Assembly (NCBI RefSeq): GCF_021044885.1
Contig: NZ_JAJNOD010000001.1
Coordinates: 310,001-374,000 of the forward strand
Reading direction: 5' to 3'
From: Microbacterium nymphoidis
Lineage (GTDB): Bacteria; Actinomycetota; Actinomycetes; Actinomycetales; Microbacteriaceae
DNA length: 64,000 nucleotides
In this document: piece by piece, positions 26,930 through 35,460 of the stretch
How positions within the stretch are numbered: position 1 is the first letter of the stretch
How the letters are laid out: every line of letters starts with the position of its first letter
The notes under the pieces: generated by a model
What the model saw: the letters and a program-made list of their open reading frames with translations, nothing else
Database searches by the model: none
Told to the model about the DNA's origin: nothing
Program-made: the position numbers and the translations under genes

Positions 26930-27568
26930 GTGAGGCGCTCTGTTTCCCCCGCACTGGTCATCGCAGCATTGAGCGTGGTCGCGCTCACCGGATGCTCGGC
27001 ATCGCCTGTGCCGGCATCACCGGGGACCGCACCCACCGCGGAGGCGAACGCGCCCGCGGGCTCGGCGGCGACTGCATCGTCCGAGCCGAGCACGGGGGAG
27101 ACCCCCGGCACCGAGGCATCGGTCGCCGCGGCGATCACGTGCGCAGACATTGAGCCGCTCGCCGCGTCGATCACAGGCAACTTCACCCTCTCCGCGGCGG
27201 ACTCGGTGGAGGGGGCTGAGGGGACGACATGCGTGTGGACCAATGAGGCGATCACGTCCGGCTCCACGGATATCGCCGACTATGCGGCACTGTCGGTTGG
27301 TATCGACGATCTGGCGTGGACAGCAGAGGAACTCAGCACCCTGCCGGGCGCCACCGATGATCCGCGCGCGGGTGCGCTGGGGGGCCGGGTTCTGATCCTC
27401 GGCTCCGGTGAGACCTTGGGGGAGGTCGGTTCGGTTCAGGTTCTCTCCCCGCGCGGCTCGGTCACGATCGTCGCCACGGGCACTCTGCTGACGGCGGCTC
27501 CCGACACGGCCATCCCGGTGGACGCAGTGATCGACGTCGCTGCGGCCGTCGCGGCGTTGCGCGCTTAG
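26930..27568 (+). CDS. Hypothetical lipoprotein
   Basis: A 212-aa secreted lipoprotein with the signal MRRSVSPALVIAALSVVALTGC (lipid Cys at residue 22) and then a Ser/Pro/Ala-rich linker to about residue 65. The folded part has two Cys residues, in ITCADIEPLA and GTTCVWTN, which resembles the pattern of DUF3558-type actinobacterial lipoproteins, though I cannot confirm the family. The start is GTG 26930 with GAAAGGA upstream. It converges with a GH114-like lipoprotein gene 24 bases away. Confidence 0.8.
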   Translation: MRRSVSPALVIAALSVVALTGCSASPVPASPGTAPTAEANAPAGSAATASSEPSTGETPGTEASVAAAITCADIEPLAASITGNFTLSAADSVEGAEGTTCVWTNEAITSGSTDIADYAALSVGIDDLAWTAEELSTLPGATDDPRAGALGGRVLILGSGETLGEVGSVQVLSPRGSVTIVATGTLLTAAPDTAIPVDAVIDVAAAVAALRA

Positions 27569-27592
27569 CCGCGGCCGCCGGAGCACCACGCG

Positions 27593-28432
27593 TCATCCGC
27601 GGGGCGGGCACGCCTCGAACACGTACTCCGCGGAATCGGGGGTGTGAAGGTCCCGATCGCGCAGGATCATGAGCGTCGGAGAATCTGCGTCGGCGCACAT
27701 CTGCGCGAAGGACCGGGGCAGCTCGTCGGTGTACTCGATGTCCAGCACGGCATCGCCGTACACGTCGCGATAGGCCGCGCATTCCTCGTAGGCGGCGCAC
27801 TCCTCGGTCACCGCGAAGTCGAAGCCGGCATCCGCGCGCAGTCGGGCGGCATGCTCGGCGGTGTTCTTCTGGCCGACCGCGAGACCCGCGTCATGGGCCA
27901 CATCTGACAGCATCCGGGCCAGATCGATGTTGTCCTCCAGGCTCAGCGCCTCCGCTGACCGGGTGAAGCTGTCGAGGTTGTCGAACTCGACCGCCTGGAA
28001 CCCGTCATCGGCACATCCGCGCAGCCACGGCGCGACCACGGCGACGATCGCGGCGCGGCGGTCGGGGGTGGAGGTGTCCAGCAGCACCTCGTCGGGCCAG
28101 TCGGGATCGTGGACGAGGTCGCCCTCGTCATCGGTGAGAAGCACGGACGACGGCCAGGAGCCGGCCTCGCCCGGCTGGGTCTGGAACGCGTTCACGTAGC
28201 AGATCGTGTAGGCGTCCGGCGCGGGCGGTGCCGTGCGGTCCCGCGCCACGATACCGACGCCGGGGCCGAGCTCGTACGGACCGCCCAGCTGGTAATCGAA
28301 CGTCGTTGTCTCGGGCCACGGAGTTCCGGCGCCGGCAATGTCGCCGACGTCGGATCCCGTCGCAGCGCAGCCGGAGAGCAGCAGCACCGTTCCGAGCGCG
28401 GCGATGGTGATCACGGGGCGGAGGGCGGACAC
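27593..28432 (-). CDS. GH114-like endo-alpha-1,4-polygalactosaminidase lipoprotein
   Basis: A 279-aa lipoprotein with lipobox LLSGC (Cys at residue 22), followed by a TIM-barrel of the GH114 type. The barrel shows WQLGG-like YQLGGPYELG, TICYVNAF, the acidic FQAVEFDNLDSF near residue 150, GQKNTAEH and AVTEECAAY. GH114 enzymes cut galactosaminogalactan-type polymers. It would act outside the cell, bound to the membrane. An internal 15-bp duplication produces EECAAYEECAAY near residue 210. The start is GTG 28432. Confidence 0.85.
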   Translation of the reverse strand: MSALRPVITIAALGTVLLLSGCAATGSDVGDIAGAGTPWPETTTFDYQLGGPYELGPGVGIVARDRTAPPAPDAYTICYVNAFQTQPGEAGSWPSSVLLTDDEGDLVHDPDWPDEVLLDTSTPDRRAAIVAVVAPWLRGCADDGFQAVEFDNLDSFTRSAEALSLEDNIDLARMLSDVAHDAGLAVGQKNTAEHAARLRADAGFDFAVTEECAAYEECAAYRDVYGDAVLDIEYTDELPRSFAQMCADADSPTLMILRDRDLHTPDSAEYVFEACPPRG

Positions 28433-28662
28433 GGATCCAGCCTAGGCGCGGCGACGTACGCGCGCTTTGGCAGCCGCGGCGCGTGCTCGATCTCGGCGCG
28501 TGGTGTGTGGCAGGACCCCGTGATCTGCTGGTGGCTCGAACGGGGCGCGTCACGTGACGCTGCGTGACCGGTGATTGCGGCAGATGAAAAACACGCCGCC
28601 ACGCCCGCGCCGTCGGCGCTGTACTGGAGCTCTGCGAAGCCGTCCCCTCAGAGGAGCCCGTC

Positions 28663-29325
28663 ATGACACGTACCGCCCACGCCGCCCCAGCCCTGCTCGA
28701 CCACATCGTCATCGCGGGTCCCGACCTCGCCGGCGTGATCGCCTGGTTCGCAGAACGCACGGGAGTGACCGCCGCACCGGGCGGTGCCCACCCGACCGGC
28801 ACGGCGAACGCCCTGGTCGCGCTCACCGTCGACGGCCAGCGTGTTCCCCACTACATCGAGCTGATCGGTCCGAACCCGGAGGTCGAGCACGAGGGGCCGG
28901 TGACCACGTTCGGCATCGACGGGCTGGACGCACCCCGCATCGTCACGTACGCCGTGCACCCCGACGACATCGAGCAGGCTGTCGCGTCCTCGCGCGCCCG
29001 CGGCTACGACCCGGGCGAGATCTGGGACCTGTCGCGTCGTCGGCCCGACGGCGAACTGCTGGAGTGGCGCCTGACGCGCGGAAGCGGGGACTTCGCGGTT
29101 CCGTTCCTCATCGAGTGGGGGAACACCCCGCAGCCCGGTCTGAGCGATATCCCCACGATCGAACTGGTGAGCTTCGAGCGAGTGGTGGCCGACGACGCGG
29201 CGCTGTCCGCGGTGCATGACGCCCTCGGCCTCGGTGACGATGCGCTTGTTCCGCTCGTGACCGGCGATGCGGACCCCTACCGGCTCACGCTGCGGAACGC
29301 CCAGGGCGACGAGGTCGTGCTGTGA
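28663..29325 (+). CDS. VOC superfamily protein (glyoxalase-like)
   Basis: A 220-aa protein of the vicinal-oxygen-chelate fold, nearest to the glyoxalase-like PF13468 type. The first module begins LLDHIVIAGPDLAGVIAWF; the first metal-ligand His is in DHIV, and a Glu is in HYIELIGPNP. The function may be isomerase, dioxygenase or lyase and cannot be decided here. The start ATG 28663 has GAGGAGCCCGTC before it. The last four bases overlap the M20 amidohydrolase start, so both proteins are made together and probably act in one pathway. Confidence 0.82.
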   Translation: MTRTAHAAPALLDHIVIAGPDLAGVIAWFAERTGVTAAPGGAHPTGTANALVALTVDGQRVPHYIELIGPNPEVEHEGPVTTFGIDGLDAPRIVTYAVHPDDIEQAVASSRARGYDPGEIWDLSRRRPDGELLEWRLTRGSGDFAVPFLIEWGNTPQPGLSDIPTIELVSFERVVADDAALSAVHDALGLGDDALVPLVTGDADPYRLTLRNAQGDEVVL

Positions 29326-30719
29326 CCCTGCACGATACGGATCTGCTGGCACCCGCGGACGAGGTGACGGCGTCCGCCCGACGGGCCGGCACCTCGGAGC
29401 ACGCGCTGCAGACGGCCCTGGACTGGCACGTGCGCACCGCGCGACCGGTGGAGGCGGTCAGCGTCGTCGAGCAGTCGGCACACGCGGGCGCCGGGGACGG
29501 CGTCGTGGCGGAGCTGTCACGGCGGGTCGACGAGTCGGCACCGGTGTTGCAGCAACTCGCCATCGACCTGCATGATGATCCCGAGATCGGTTTCGCGGAA
29601 CGGCGCTCCGTCGCCCGTATCGCCGACGTGCTGCGTCAGCACGGCATCATCGCGGAGATCGGCGCATTCGGCCTGCCGACCGCGTTCCGGGCGAGCGTCG
29701 GCCCATCGGAGGGGCCACATTTCGCGCTGATCGCGGAATACGATGCACTTCCCGGCGTCGGGCACGCATGCGGGCACAACATCATCGCGGCGGCAGCCGT
29801 GGGCGCGTTCCTCGCTGCGGCGCCGGTGGCCGAGCGTCTCGGCGCCCGGCTCTCGCTGATCGGCACGCCGGCCGAGGAGAACGGCGGTGGCAAAGAGCTC
29901 ATCCTCCGCGCCGGCGGATTCGACGACGTCGATGCTGCCGGAATGGTGCATCCGGGAGCAGGATCGGCGGTCTCTCCCGTCCTGGCGCCCCGCACGACCG
30001 GTGTCCGTCGTGTCGCCGTCACCTACCGTGGCCGCGCCGCGCACGCGGCCGCTTCCCCATGGCTCGGCCGCAACGCCCTCGACGCCGTCGTGACCGCCTA
30101 TCAGAGCGTCGCGCAGCTCCGCCAGCACATCCTTCCGATCGACCGGGTGCACGGCATCATCACCGACGGCGGAGCAGTGCCCAACGTCGTGCCCGAGCAG
30201 GCCAGCGCATTGTTCTACGTGCGCTCGGCAGAGATCGAGACGCTGCGCGCCCTCACCGATCGCGTGGTCGACGCGCTGCAGGGCGCCGCGCTCGCGACCG
30301 GCACGATCGCCGAGATCGACGTTGACCCCGTGCCGCCGTACCTCCCGCTCCAGCACAACCGCGAGCTCACCCGGCGGTGGGTGCAGGCCGTACGCGGACG
30401 CGGCCGGGAGGTGCCGGTCTCCCCGGTGGTGCAGGCACAGGGTGGCGCGTCCACCGACATGGGCAACGTCAGCCACTATGTGCCGTCCCTCCACCCCTCC
30501 ATCGGACTGGGCGGCCCTGACGATGTGCATCCGCACAACGCTGCCTTCGCCGCCCACACCATTCGGCCGGCGTCCTTCGTCGCCCTGTCCGATGCGGCCG
30601 TGGCGCTCGCGGTGACGGCGGCGGACTTCCTCGCCGACCCTGAGCTGCGAGCCGAGGTGAACGCCGAGTTCGCCGCGCACGGCGGACGCTTTCGCTGGAC
30701 GGACGGCGCGCAGAGCTGA
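29322..30719 (+). CDS. M20D family amidohydrolase / peptidase
   Basis: A 465-aa zinc hydrolase of the M20D group (aminobenzoyl-glutamate, N-acyl-amino-acid or indole-acetyl-amino-acid hydrolases). The first metal-binding motif is GVGHACGHNI near residue 145, the catalytic Glu pair is in GTPAEENGGG near 185, and a later His lies in MVHPGAG. A dimerisation domain with TYRGRAAHAAASP follows. About 65 residues at the N-terminus precede the usual LHDDPEIGFAE start, which is long for the family. The start GTG 29322 overlaps the VOC stop. The protein is cytoplasmic. Confidence 0.88.
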   Translation: MTLHDTDLLAPADEVTASARRAGTSEHALQTALDWHVRTARPVEAVSVVEQSAHAGAGDGVVAELSRRVDESAPVLQQLAIDLHDDPEIGFAERRSVARIADVLRQHGIIAEIGAFGLPTAFRASVGPSEGPHFALIAEYDALPGVGHACGHNIIAAAAVGAFLAAAPVAERLGARLSLIGTPAEENGGGKELILRAGGFDDVDAAGMVHPGAGSAVSPVLAPRTTGVRRVAVTYRGRAAHAAASPWLGRNALDAVVTAYQSVAQLRQHILPIDRVHGIITDGGAVPNVVPEQASALFYVRSAEIETLRALTDRVVDALQGAALATGTIAEIDVDPVPPYLPLQHNRELTRRWVQAVRGRGREVPVSPVVQAQGGASTDMGNVSHYVPSLHPSIGLGGPDDVHPHNAAFAAHTIRPASFVALSDAAVALAVTAADFLADPELRAEVNAEFAAHGGRFRWTDGAQS

Positions 30720-30894
30720 GTGTGCCGGAGAGAAGCTCAGAGCTGTCAGGAAGTGACGTCGCGTCCGTTCGTCGGCGCATGCGTGACGGGATCCGGGGCG
30801 TCCAGCGCGGTGAGCCCGTCTGGAGGGGGCGCGCCCGAGTGAGGGCGCGGCGTCGTGATCTGCTTGTCGGCGCGATGGCGAGGACGCGTCCGAG

Positions 30895-31887
30895 TCAGGA
30901 CTTGTAGTCGTACATCCGCTCGTCGGCACGGCGGATGAGCGTATCCAGGTCGTCCTCCGGGGAGCGCTCGGCGATGCCATAGCTGAACGGGACCGGTGAC
31001 GTGCGGCGCACGCGGGCCATGATGCTGCGTGCCGTGCGTGCATCGGTCCCGGTCAGCATCACGACGAATTCGTCTCCGCCGAGCCGGCCGACCACGTCCG
31101 TATCGCGGATGGCAGCACCGAGATGGTGGGCCAGCGCCTGCAGCGCCGTGTCACCGGCGTGGTGGCCCGCGGCGTCGTTGACGGCCTTCAGACGGTCGGC
31201 GTCCACGAGCACCACCGTGAGCGATTCGTCGCGACGGTGTGCCCGGCGCACCTGGTCTCCGCCCACGCGATGCAGACCCCGCCGGTTGAGGACACCGGTG
31301 AGCTGGTCGCCGTCGACCCGACGGCGGTAGTACGCCGAACCACGGATGCCGAGCACAAGACACAGCACCGAGAAGATCGTGAATTCCGCGACGGCGATGG
31401 GGGTGAGCACGCCACCTTCCGGCGGGAGCCCGCGAGCCGCGGCTGCACCGACGGTCGCGGCCACCGCCGGATATACGATCAGGCGTGCGAGCCAGGGCGG
31501 CGAGAACCAGCCCAGGTAGAGCGCGACGAGCGGGAACTCCCGCAGGCAGAGCAGAGTGTGAGCGGTGTCGGTGCCGAAGACGGCGAACACAGCGAGCATG
31601 ACGGCGGGAATGAGAGCGGCGGTCATCCCCACCCAGGCGGGGAGGCGTTCACGGAGCACGACGGCGGCGATCACCACGACTGCGCCGAGGAGGATGCGGG
31701 CTCCGGTGTAGACGAGGAGGTCCAGCGTCGGCTGCGGCTCCTCCAGCACGATGTGCGCGAGGGCGCTCAGCACCAGCGCGCCGGCGAGAGCGCCGGTGGC
31801 GAAGGCGTAGGCGCGTTCTTCCCCGCTGAGCCGAGCGCGCAGCGAACGGCTCGCGCGCTGTGCGGCGGCCGATCGGTCACCCGTCAT
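30895..31887 (-). CDS. Membrane-bound diguanylate cyclase (GGDEF)
   Basis: A 330-aa c-di-GMP synthase. Residues 25 to about 180 hold five or six membrane segments forming a sensor of unknown ligand. The GGDEF domain covers residues about 190-330, with an intact GGDEF at 270-274 and an RxxD inhibitory I-site (R261, D264) exactly five residues before it, so both catalysis and product inhibition are expected. GAAAGGAGGAGAG precedes ATG 31887, a very strong RBS. It is divergent from a stand-alone EAL protein, followed by a GT2 synthase gene, which suggests local control of exopolysaccharide. Confidence 0.93.
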   Translation of the reverse strand: MTGDRSAAAQRASRSLRARLSGEERAYAFATGALAGALVLSALAHIVLEEPQPTLDLLVYTGARILLGAVVVIAAVVLRERLPAWVGMTAALIPAVMLAVFAVFGTDTAHTLLCLREFPLVALYLGWFSPPWLARLIVYPAVAATVGAAAARGLPPEGGVLTPIAVAEFTIFSVLCLVLGIRGSAYYRRRVDGDQLTGVLNRRGLHRVGGDQVRRAHRRDESLTVVLVDADRLKAVNDAAGHHAGDTALQALAHHLGAAIRDTDVVGRLGGDEFVVMLTGTDARTARSIMARVRRTSPVPFSYGIAERSPEDDLDTLIRRADERMYDYKS

Positions 31888-32079
31888 CTCTCCTCCTTTC
31901 GCGGCCTCGTCTTCCCGCCCGCACCGGGTGCTCGGTGCAGGGGCTCACCAGAGAGACGGGGGAGTGCGCGTTTTATGACGCGAGTTGCGACGCGGATGCC
32001 GAGGCCGGCGCCGTTGCGGATATGCAGCATGCAGTAGACGCAATAGAGTGAGCACGGCCAACAGAGGCGGGAGGCGCAC

Positions 32080-32715
32080 GTGGCGGTTGTGTTCCAGCCC
32101 ATCGTCGACCTCCGTGACGAGAGCGTGGCGGGCGTCGAGGCCCTGTCGCGCTTCGCGGATGGGCGCACGCCCGAGGAACATCTCGCGCAGGCGCGCGCAC
32201 GAGGAACCCTCGTGGAACTGGAGCTCTCGTTGCTGGCCGACATCCGGCGCGCAGCGGCGGCGATCCCCGACGGATGGCTGATCACCTGCAACGCGTCCGG
32301 ACCCACCTTCGATGCCCTGGAGAACGAGCGGGTGGCCTTCGACCGCCGCCTGCGCTGGGGGCTCGAGCTCAGCGAGCTGTCCGCCCCCGCCGCCTGTGCC
32401 GCCGCGCGCCGCATCAGCACCGCGCTCGGCTGTCTCCTGCTGCTGGACGACGCCGGTGCCGCACACTCGACGGTCGAGCGGATCCAGGAACTGCGCCCCG
32501 ACATCGTGAAGCTCGATCGGTTCATCGTGGCCACGTACGAGGACGACGTCGCCACGCAGGCGCTCGCGGCGCGCCTCTGCGATGCGGCACGCGCCGTCGG
32601 TGCCCGCCTCCTCGTGGAGGGTATCGAGACCCCGCGACAGGCAGCGCTGGCTCGCGATCTCGGGGCCGAGTACGCCCAGGGATATCTCTTCGGGCGACCG
32701 GCACCGATCGCCTGA
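32080..32715 (+). CDS. Stand-alone EAL-domain c-di-GMP phosphodiesterase
   Basis: A 211-aa protein that is only an EAL domain; it degrades c-di-GMP to pGpG if active. Seen motifs: FQPIVDL, EALSRF (EAL at 20-22), ITCNASG, LELSELS, KLDRF, LLVEGIET and AQGYLFGRP, so most metal and catalytic residues are kept. The DDFG loop is changed to DDAGAA, which may reduce activity or dimer signalling. The start is GTG 32080 with GGCGGGAGG upstream. The domain is shorter than usual (about 240 aa). It lies opposite the GGDEF gene and upstream of the glycosyltransferase. Confidence 0.9.
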   Translation: MAVVFQPIVDLRDESVAGVEALSRFADGRTPEEHLAQARARGTLVELELSLLADIRRAAAAIPDGWLITCNASGPTFDALENERVAFDRRLRWGLELSELSAPAACAAARRISTALGCLLLLDDAGAAHSTVERIQELRPDIVKLDRFIVATYEDDVATQALAARLCDAARAVGARLLVEGIETPRQAALARDLGAEYAQGYLFGRPAPIA

Positions 32716-32931
32716 GGACAGGCCTCTCCGGCGGCGTCCCAATGAGATTCACAGGACAGAGTGCCCGATCCGGCCCCGCAGCACCGTGTAATAGAAGATG
32801 CAGCAGTGACGTGACTGCCGGTGGGCCCCCGTCCTCCGGCACCGTTCACGAGCGAGTGGCCGGTGGTCCCGATCCACGTGGTGTCGTTCGTGGCCGGCAC
32901 GCGTCCTGAATCAGAGGAGGGGAGATTTGCT

Positions 32932-34401
32932 GTGTCCGGCCACAGATCTATCCGGCGTCCCGGACTGACGCGCACCGGGCGCCTTGCGGGCGTCATCGTG
33001 ATTGCGATCACCCTGCTGGCGGCGGCGCTCCTGATCGCGGTGATAGCCCTCACCGCGCCCCGCCCGGTGTGGGATCCCCGGGAGGGCAACCTGCTCGGAT
33101 TCGAGTTCCGGTACGACGCCGATGGCCCGGCCATCGGACTCCTGATCGGTGCCGTTCTCTTCGCATCTGCCGCGGCTGCAGCCGTCGTGCTCTACGAGCT
33201 GCACGTCACCCGCCGGTCCCGGCGTACGCCACCGGACATCGACGCGCGCCCGCTGGCGCCTCGGCGCATCATGGCCGCGACGCGTGGCGTCTTCGACGGT
33301 CCGGTCACCATCACCGCACTCATCCCGGCACACAACGAGGCCGACAACCTCCCGGCCACCCTCGCCTCGCTGCGCGCGCAGACCACGCCTCCCGAGCGGA
33401 TCATCGTCATCGCGGACAACTGCACCGATGACACGGTAGCTCTCGCCCGCGGTGCGGGAGTCGAGGTGTTCGAGACCGTCGGCAACACCCGGAAGAAGGC
33501 TGGAGCGCTGAACCAGGCGCTCGGTGAGCTCCTGCCCCAGCTCGGCAACAACGACGGCGTTCTCGTGATGGACGCCGACACCCGCTTCGCCACCACCCGG
33601 TTCCTGCGCGTGGCGCGACGGCGGATGACCGCGGACCGCGCGCTGATGGCTGTGGGTGGACTGTTCCTCGGAGAGCCGGGACATGGCCTGCTGGGACAAT
33701 TCCAGCGCAACGAGTTCACCCGATACTCCCGGGAGATCCGTCGCCGCCGCGGCAAGGTGTTCGTTCTCACCGGCACGGCCAGCGTGTTTCGGGCCCCCGC
33801 CCTGCGCGCCGTCGCCGATGCGCGCGGGGGGCTGATCCCGGGCAACGCGGGCGAGGTCTATGACACCGTGGCGCTCACCGAGGACAACGAGATCACCATC
33901 GCGATCAAGAGCCTCGGCGGGCTCATCGTCTCCCCGCCGGAGTGCGTCGTGGTGACGGAGCTGATGCCGACGTGGCGGATGCTGTGGAAGCAGCGGCTGC
34001 GGTGGCAGCGTGGAGCGCTGGAGAACCTGGGGGAGTACGGGCTGACGCCGACGACGGTGCGCTACTGGTCGCAGCAGATCGGAATCGGGTACTCGGTGAT
34101 CGCGCTCACCTCGTACTTCGCGCTGATCATCACGATGCTGCTCGCGCTGGATCAGTGGGTGTGGTTCACGTTCTGGATCGCCATCGGACTCGTGTTCATG
34201 ATCGAACGTGTGGTCACGGTGTGGAGCGGCGGCTGGCGTGCTCGCCTGCTTGCTGCGCTGGTGATCCCCGAGCTGGTGTACGACTTCTTCTGCGACGTGG
34301 TTTTCGTGAAAGGCGTGATCGACATGGCATTCGGACGGGAAGCGACCTGGTCGCATCTCCAGCAGCCCGCCGGCCGCGCCGATGCGGAGGCGACGGCATG
34401 A
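32932..34401 (+). CDS. Processive family 2 glycosyltransferase (PNAG-synthase-like)
   Basis: A 489-aa membrane glycosyltransferase. Two N-terminal membrane segments precede the GT-A domain, which begins near residue 124 (VTITALIPAHNEADNLP). DAD at 214-216, TED at 316-318 and QRLRW at 354-358 complete the D,D,D,QxxRW set of processive enzymes such as cellulose, hyaluronan and poly-N-acetylglucosamine synthases. Three C-terminal membrane segments follow. No PilZ domain is visible. The start GTG 32932 has GAGGAGGGGAG nine bases upstream. It is coupled to a 74-aa membrane protein and lies beside GGDEF and EAL genes, so c-di-GMP control is likely but not shown. Confidence 0.9.
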   Translation: MSGHRSIRRPGLTRTGRLAGVIVIAITLLAAALLIAVIALTAPRPVWDPREGNLLGFEFRYDADGPAIGLLIGAVLFASAAAAAVVLYELHVTRRSRRTPPDIDARPLAPRRIMAATRGVFDGPVTITALIPAHNEADNLPATLASLRAQTTPPERIIVIADNCTDDTVALARGAGVEVFETVGNTRKKAGALNQALGELLPQLGNNDGVLVMDADTRFATTRFLRVARRRMTADRALMAVGGLFLGEPGHGLLGQFQRNEFTRYSREIRRRRGKVFVLTGTASVFRAPALRAVADARGGLIPGNAGEVYDTVALTEDNEITIAIKSLGGLIVSPPECVVVTELMPTWRMLWKQRLRWQRGALENLGEYGLTPTTVRYWSQQIGIGYSVIALTSYFALIITMLLALDQWVWFTFWIAIGLVFMIERVVTVWSGGWRARLLAALVIPELVYDFFCDVVFVKGVIDMAFGREATWSHLQQPAGRADAEATA

Positions 34402-34622
34402 GCGTTTTCGCGGCGGGAGGAACCATGCCGGCGGGAGTCCTGCTTCCCGAAGCCGTGCTGAACAGCCCGTGGTTCGCGGTGCTCGCCGGATTCGTCGCTG
34501 TGAACACCGTCGTGTACGTCTGTCTGGCGGTGTTCAAGATGCTGCCGCCGCCGCGGTGGCGCTGGCGGGGTCGCTCCCGCCGATCGGAGACGCGCAGCAT
34601 CCATCCGGACGGACCCCTCTGA
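34398..34622 (+). CDS. Small single-span membrane protein coupled to GT2
   Basis: A 74-aa protein whose ATG at 34398 overlaps the GT2 stop by four bases. One membrane segment covers about residues 25-47 (FAVLAGFVAVNTVVYVCLAV); the C-terminus is strongly basic (RWRWRGRSRRSETR), placing it in the cytoplasm. Size, topology and coupling suggest an accessory subunit of the polysaccharide synthase, in the way PgaD supports PgaC, but I see no sequence link to PgaD. Confidence 0.75.
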   Translation: MSVFAAGGTMPAGVLLPEAVLNSPWFAVLAGFVAVNTVVYVCLAVFKMLPPPRWRWRGRSRRSETRSIHPDGPL

Positions 34623-34717
34623 CACGCGTCCGGACCGTGCGCGAGGTCGCCTAGCGCGTTCCGGGCCGTCGCGCCACCCCCGTGATCCGGCGGCGGCAGC
34701 CTGCCTACCGTGCCGGT

Positions 34718-35335
34718 ATGACTGAGCGAATGACCGTACTGGTACTCAACTGCACGCTGAAGCCCGCACCAGCGGAGTCGAGCACGGGGGCACTCGCCGG
34801 ACTCGTCTCCGGCGCCCTGTCCGACCTCGGGTGTGATGTCGACACGGTGCGCGTGGTGGATCACAGTGTGCAGGCCGGCGTCGAGCGTGACATGGGCCCC
34901 GGCGACGGGTGGCCGGCGCTGCTGCGGCAGGTGCTGGACGCGAGCATCCTCGTGTTCGCGACGCCGACCTGGGTGGGTCAGCACTCCAGCGTGGCACAGC
35001 GCGTGATCGAGCGCCTCGATGCCGAACTCTCGCAGACCGACGAACGGGGCCGGCCGAGCCTCTACGACCGTGTCGCCATCCCGGTGGTGGTCGGAAACGA
35101 GGACGGAGCGCATCACATCGTCGGAATCCTGGCCCAGACGCTGGGAGATGTCGGCTTCACGATTCCGGCCCAGAGCGGTGTCTACTGGAACGGCGAGGCC
35201 ATGGGCAAGACGGACTTCATCGCGCTCGACACCGTGCCGGAGAGTGTCCGTTCGGCGGCGCAGACCGCGGCGGCGAATGCGATGCATCTGGCCCGCCTCC
35301 TGCGCGGGCACCCGTATCCCGCACCCGCGGAGTGA
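34718..35335 (+). CDS. Flavodoxin-like NAD(P)H-dependent FMN reductase family protein
   Basis: A 205-aa flavodoxin-fold protein. The phosphate-binding loop is in LVLNCTLKPAPAESSTGALAG near residues 8-28; ILVFATPTWVGQHSS near residue 75 is the second FMN-contact loop. It probably reduces quinones or another small acceptor in the cytoplasm. ATG 34718 has no clear RBS, and a TACCGT hexamer lies 7 bases upstream, so the mRNA may be leaderless. It converges with a low-complexity protein gene across a short tandem array. Confidence 0.85.
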   Translation: MTERMTVLVLNCTLKPAPAESSTGALAGLVSGALSDLGCDVDTVRVVDHSVQAGVERDMGPGDGWPALLRQVLDASILVFATPTWVGQHSSVAQRVIERLDAELSQTDERGRPSLYDRVAIPVVVGNEDGAHHIVGILAQTLGDVGFTIPAQSGVYWNGEAMGKTDFIALDTVPESVRSAAQTAAANAMHLARLLRGHPYPAPAE

Positions 35336-35339
35336 ACCA

Positions 35340-35460
35340 GGGCGTCGGTTCCTGGAATCCTGGGTCGGGTCGGGGTGCCCTCGGGCGTGGCTTGCTGCGT
35401 CGGTTCGGGGTGCCCTCGGGCGTGGGTTCCTGGGTCACATCGGGGTGCCCTGGGGCCGTT
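35340..35460. repeat. Tandem repeats between convergent genes
   Basis: Three copies of CGGGGTGCCCTCGGGCGTGG-like sequence, separated by GTTCCTGG or TTGCTGCG segments. The third copy holds the last codons and stop of the minus-strand gene that ends at 35435, so the array looks like copies of that gene's 3' end. Confidence 0.75.

Noticed and set aside
30722-30907. Short frame between the M20 and GGDEF genes
   Set aside because: Arg-rich, no RBS and no recognisable motif. The 175-base gap is better left as intergenic DNA.
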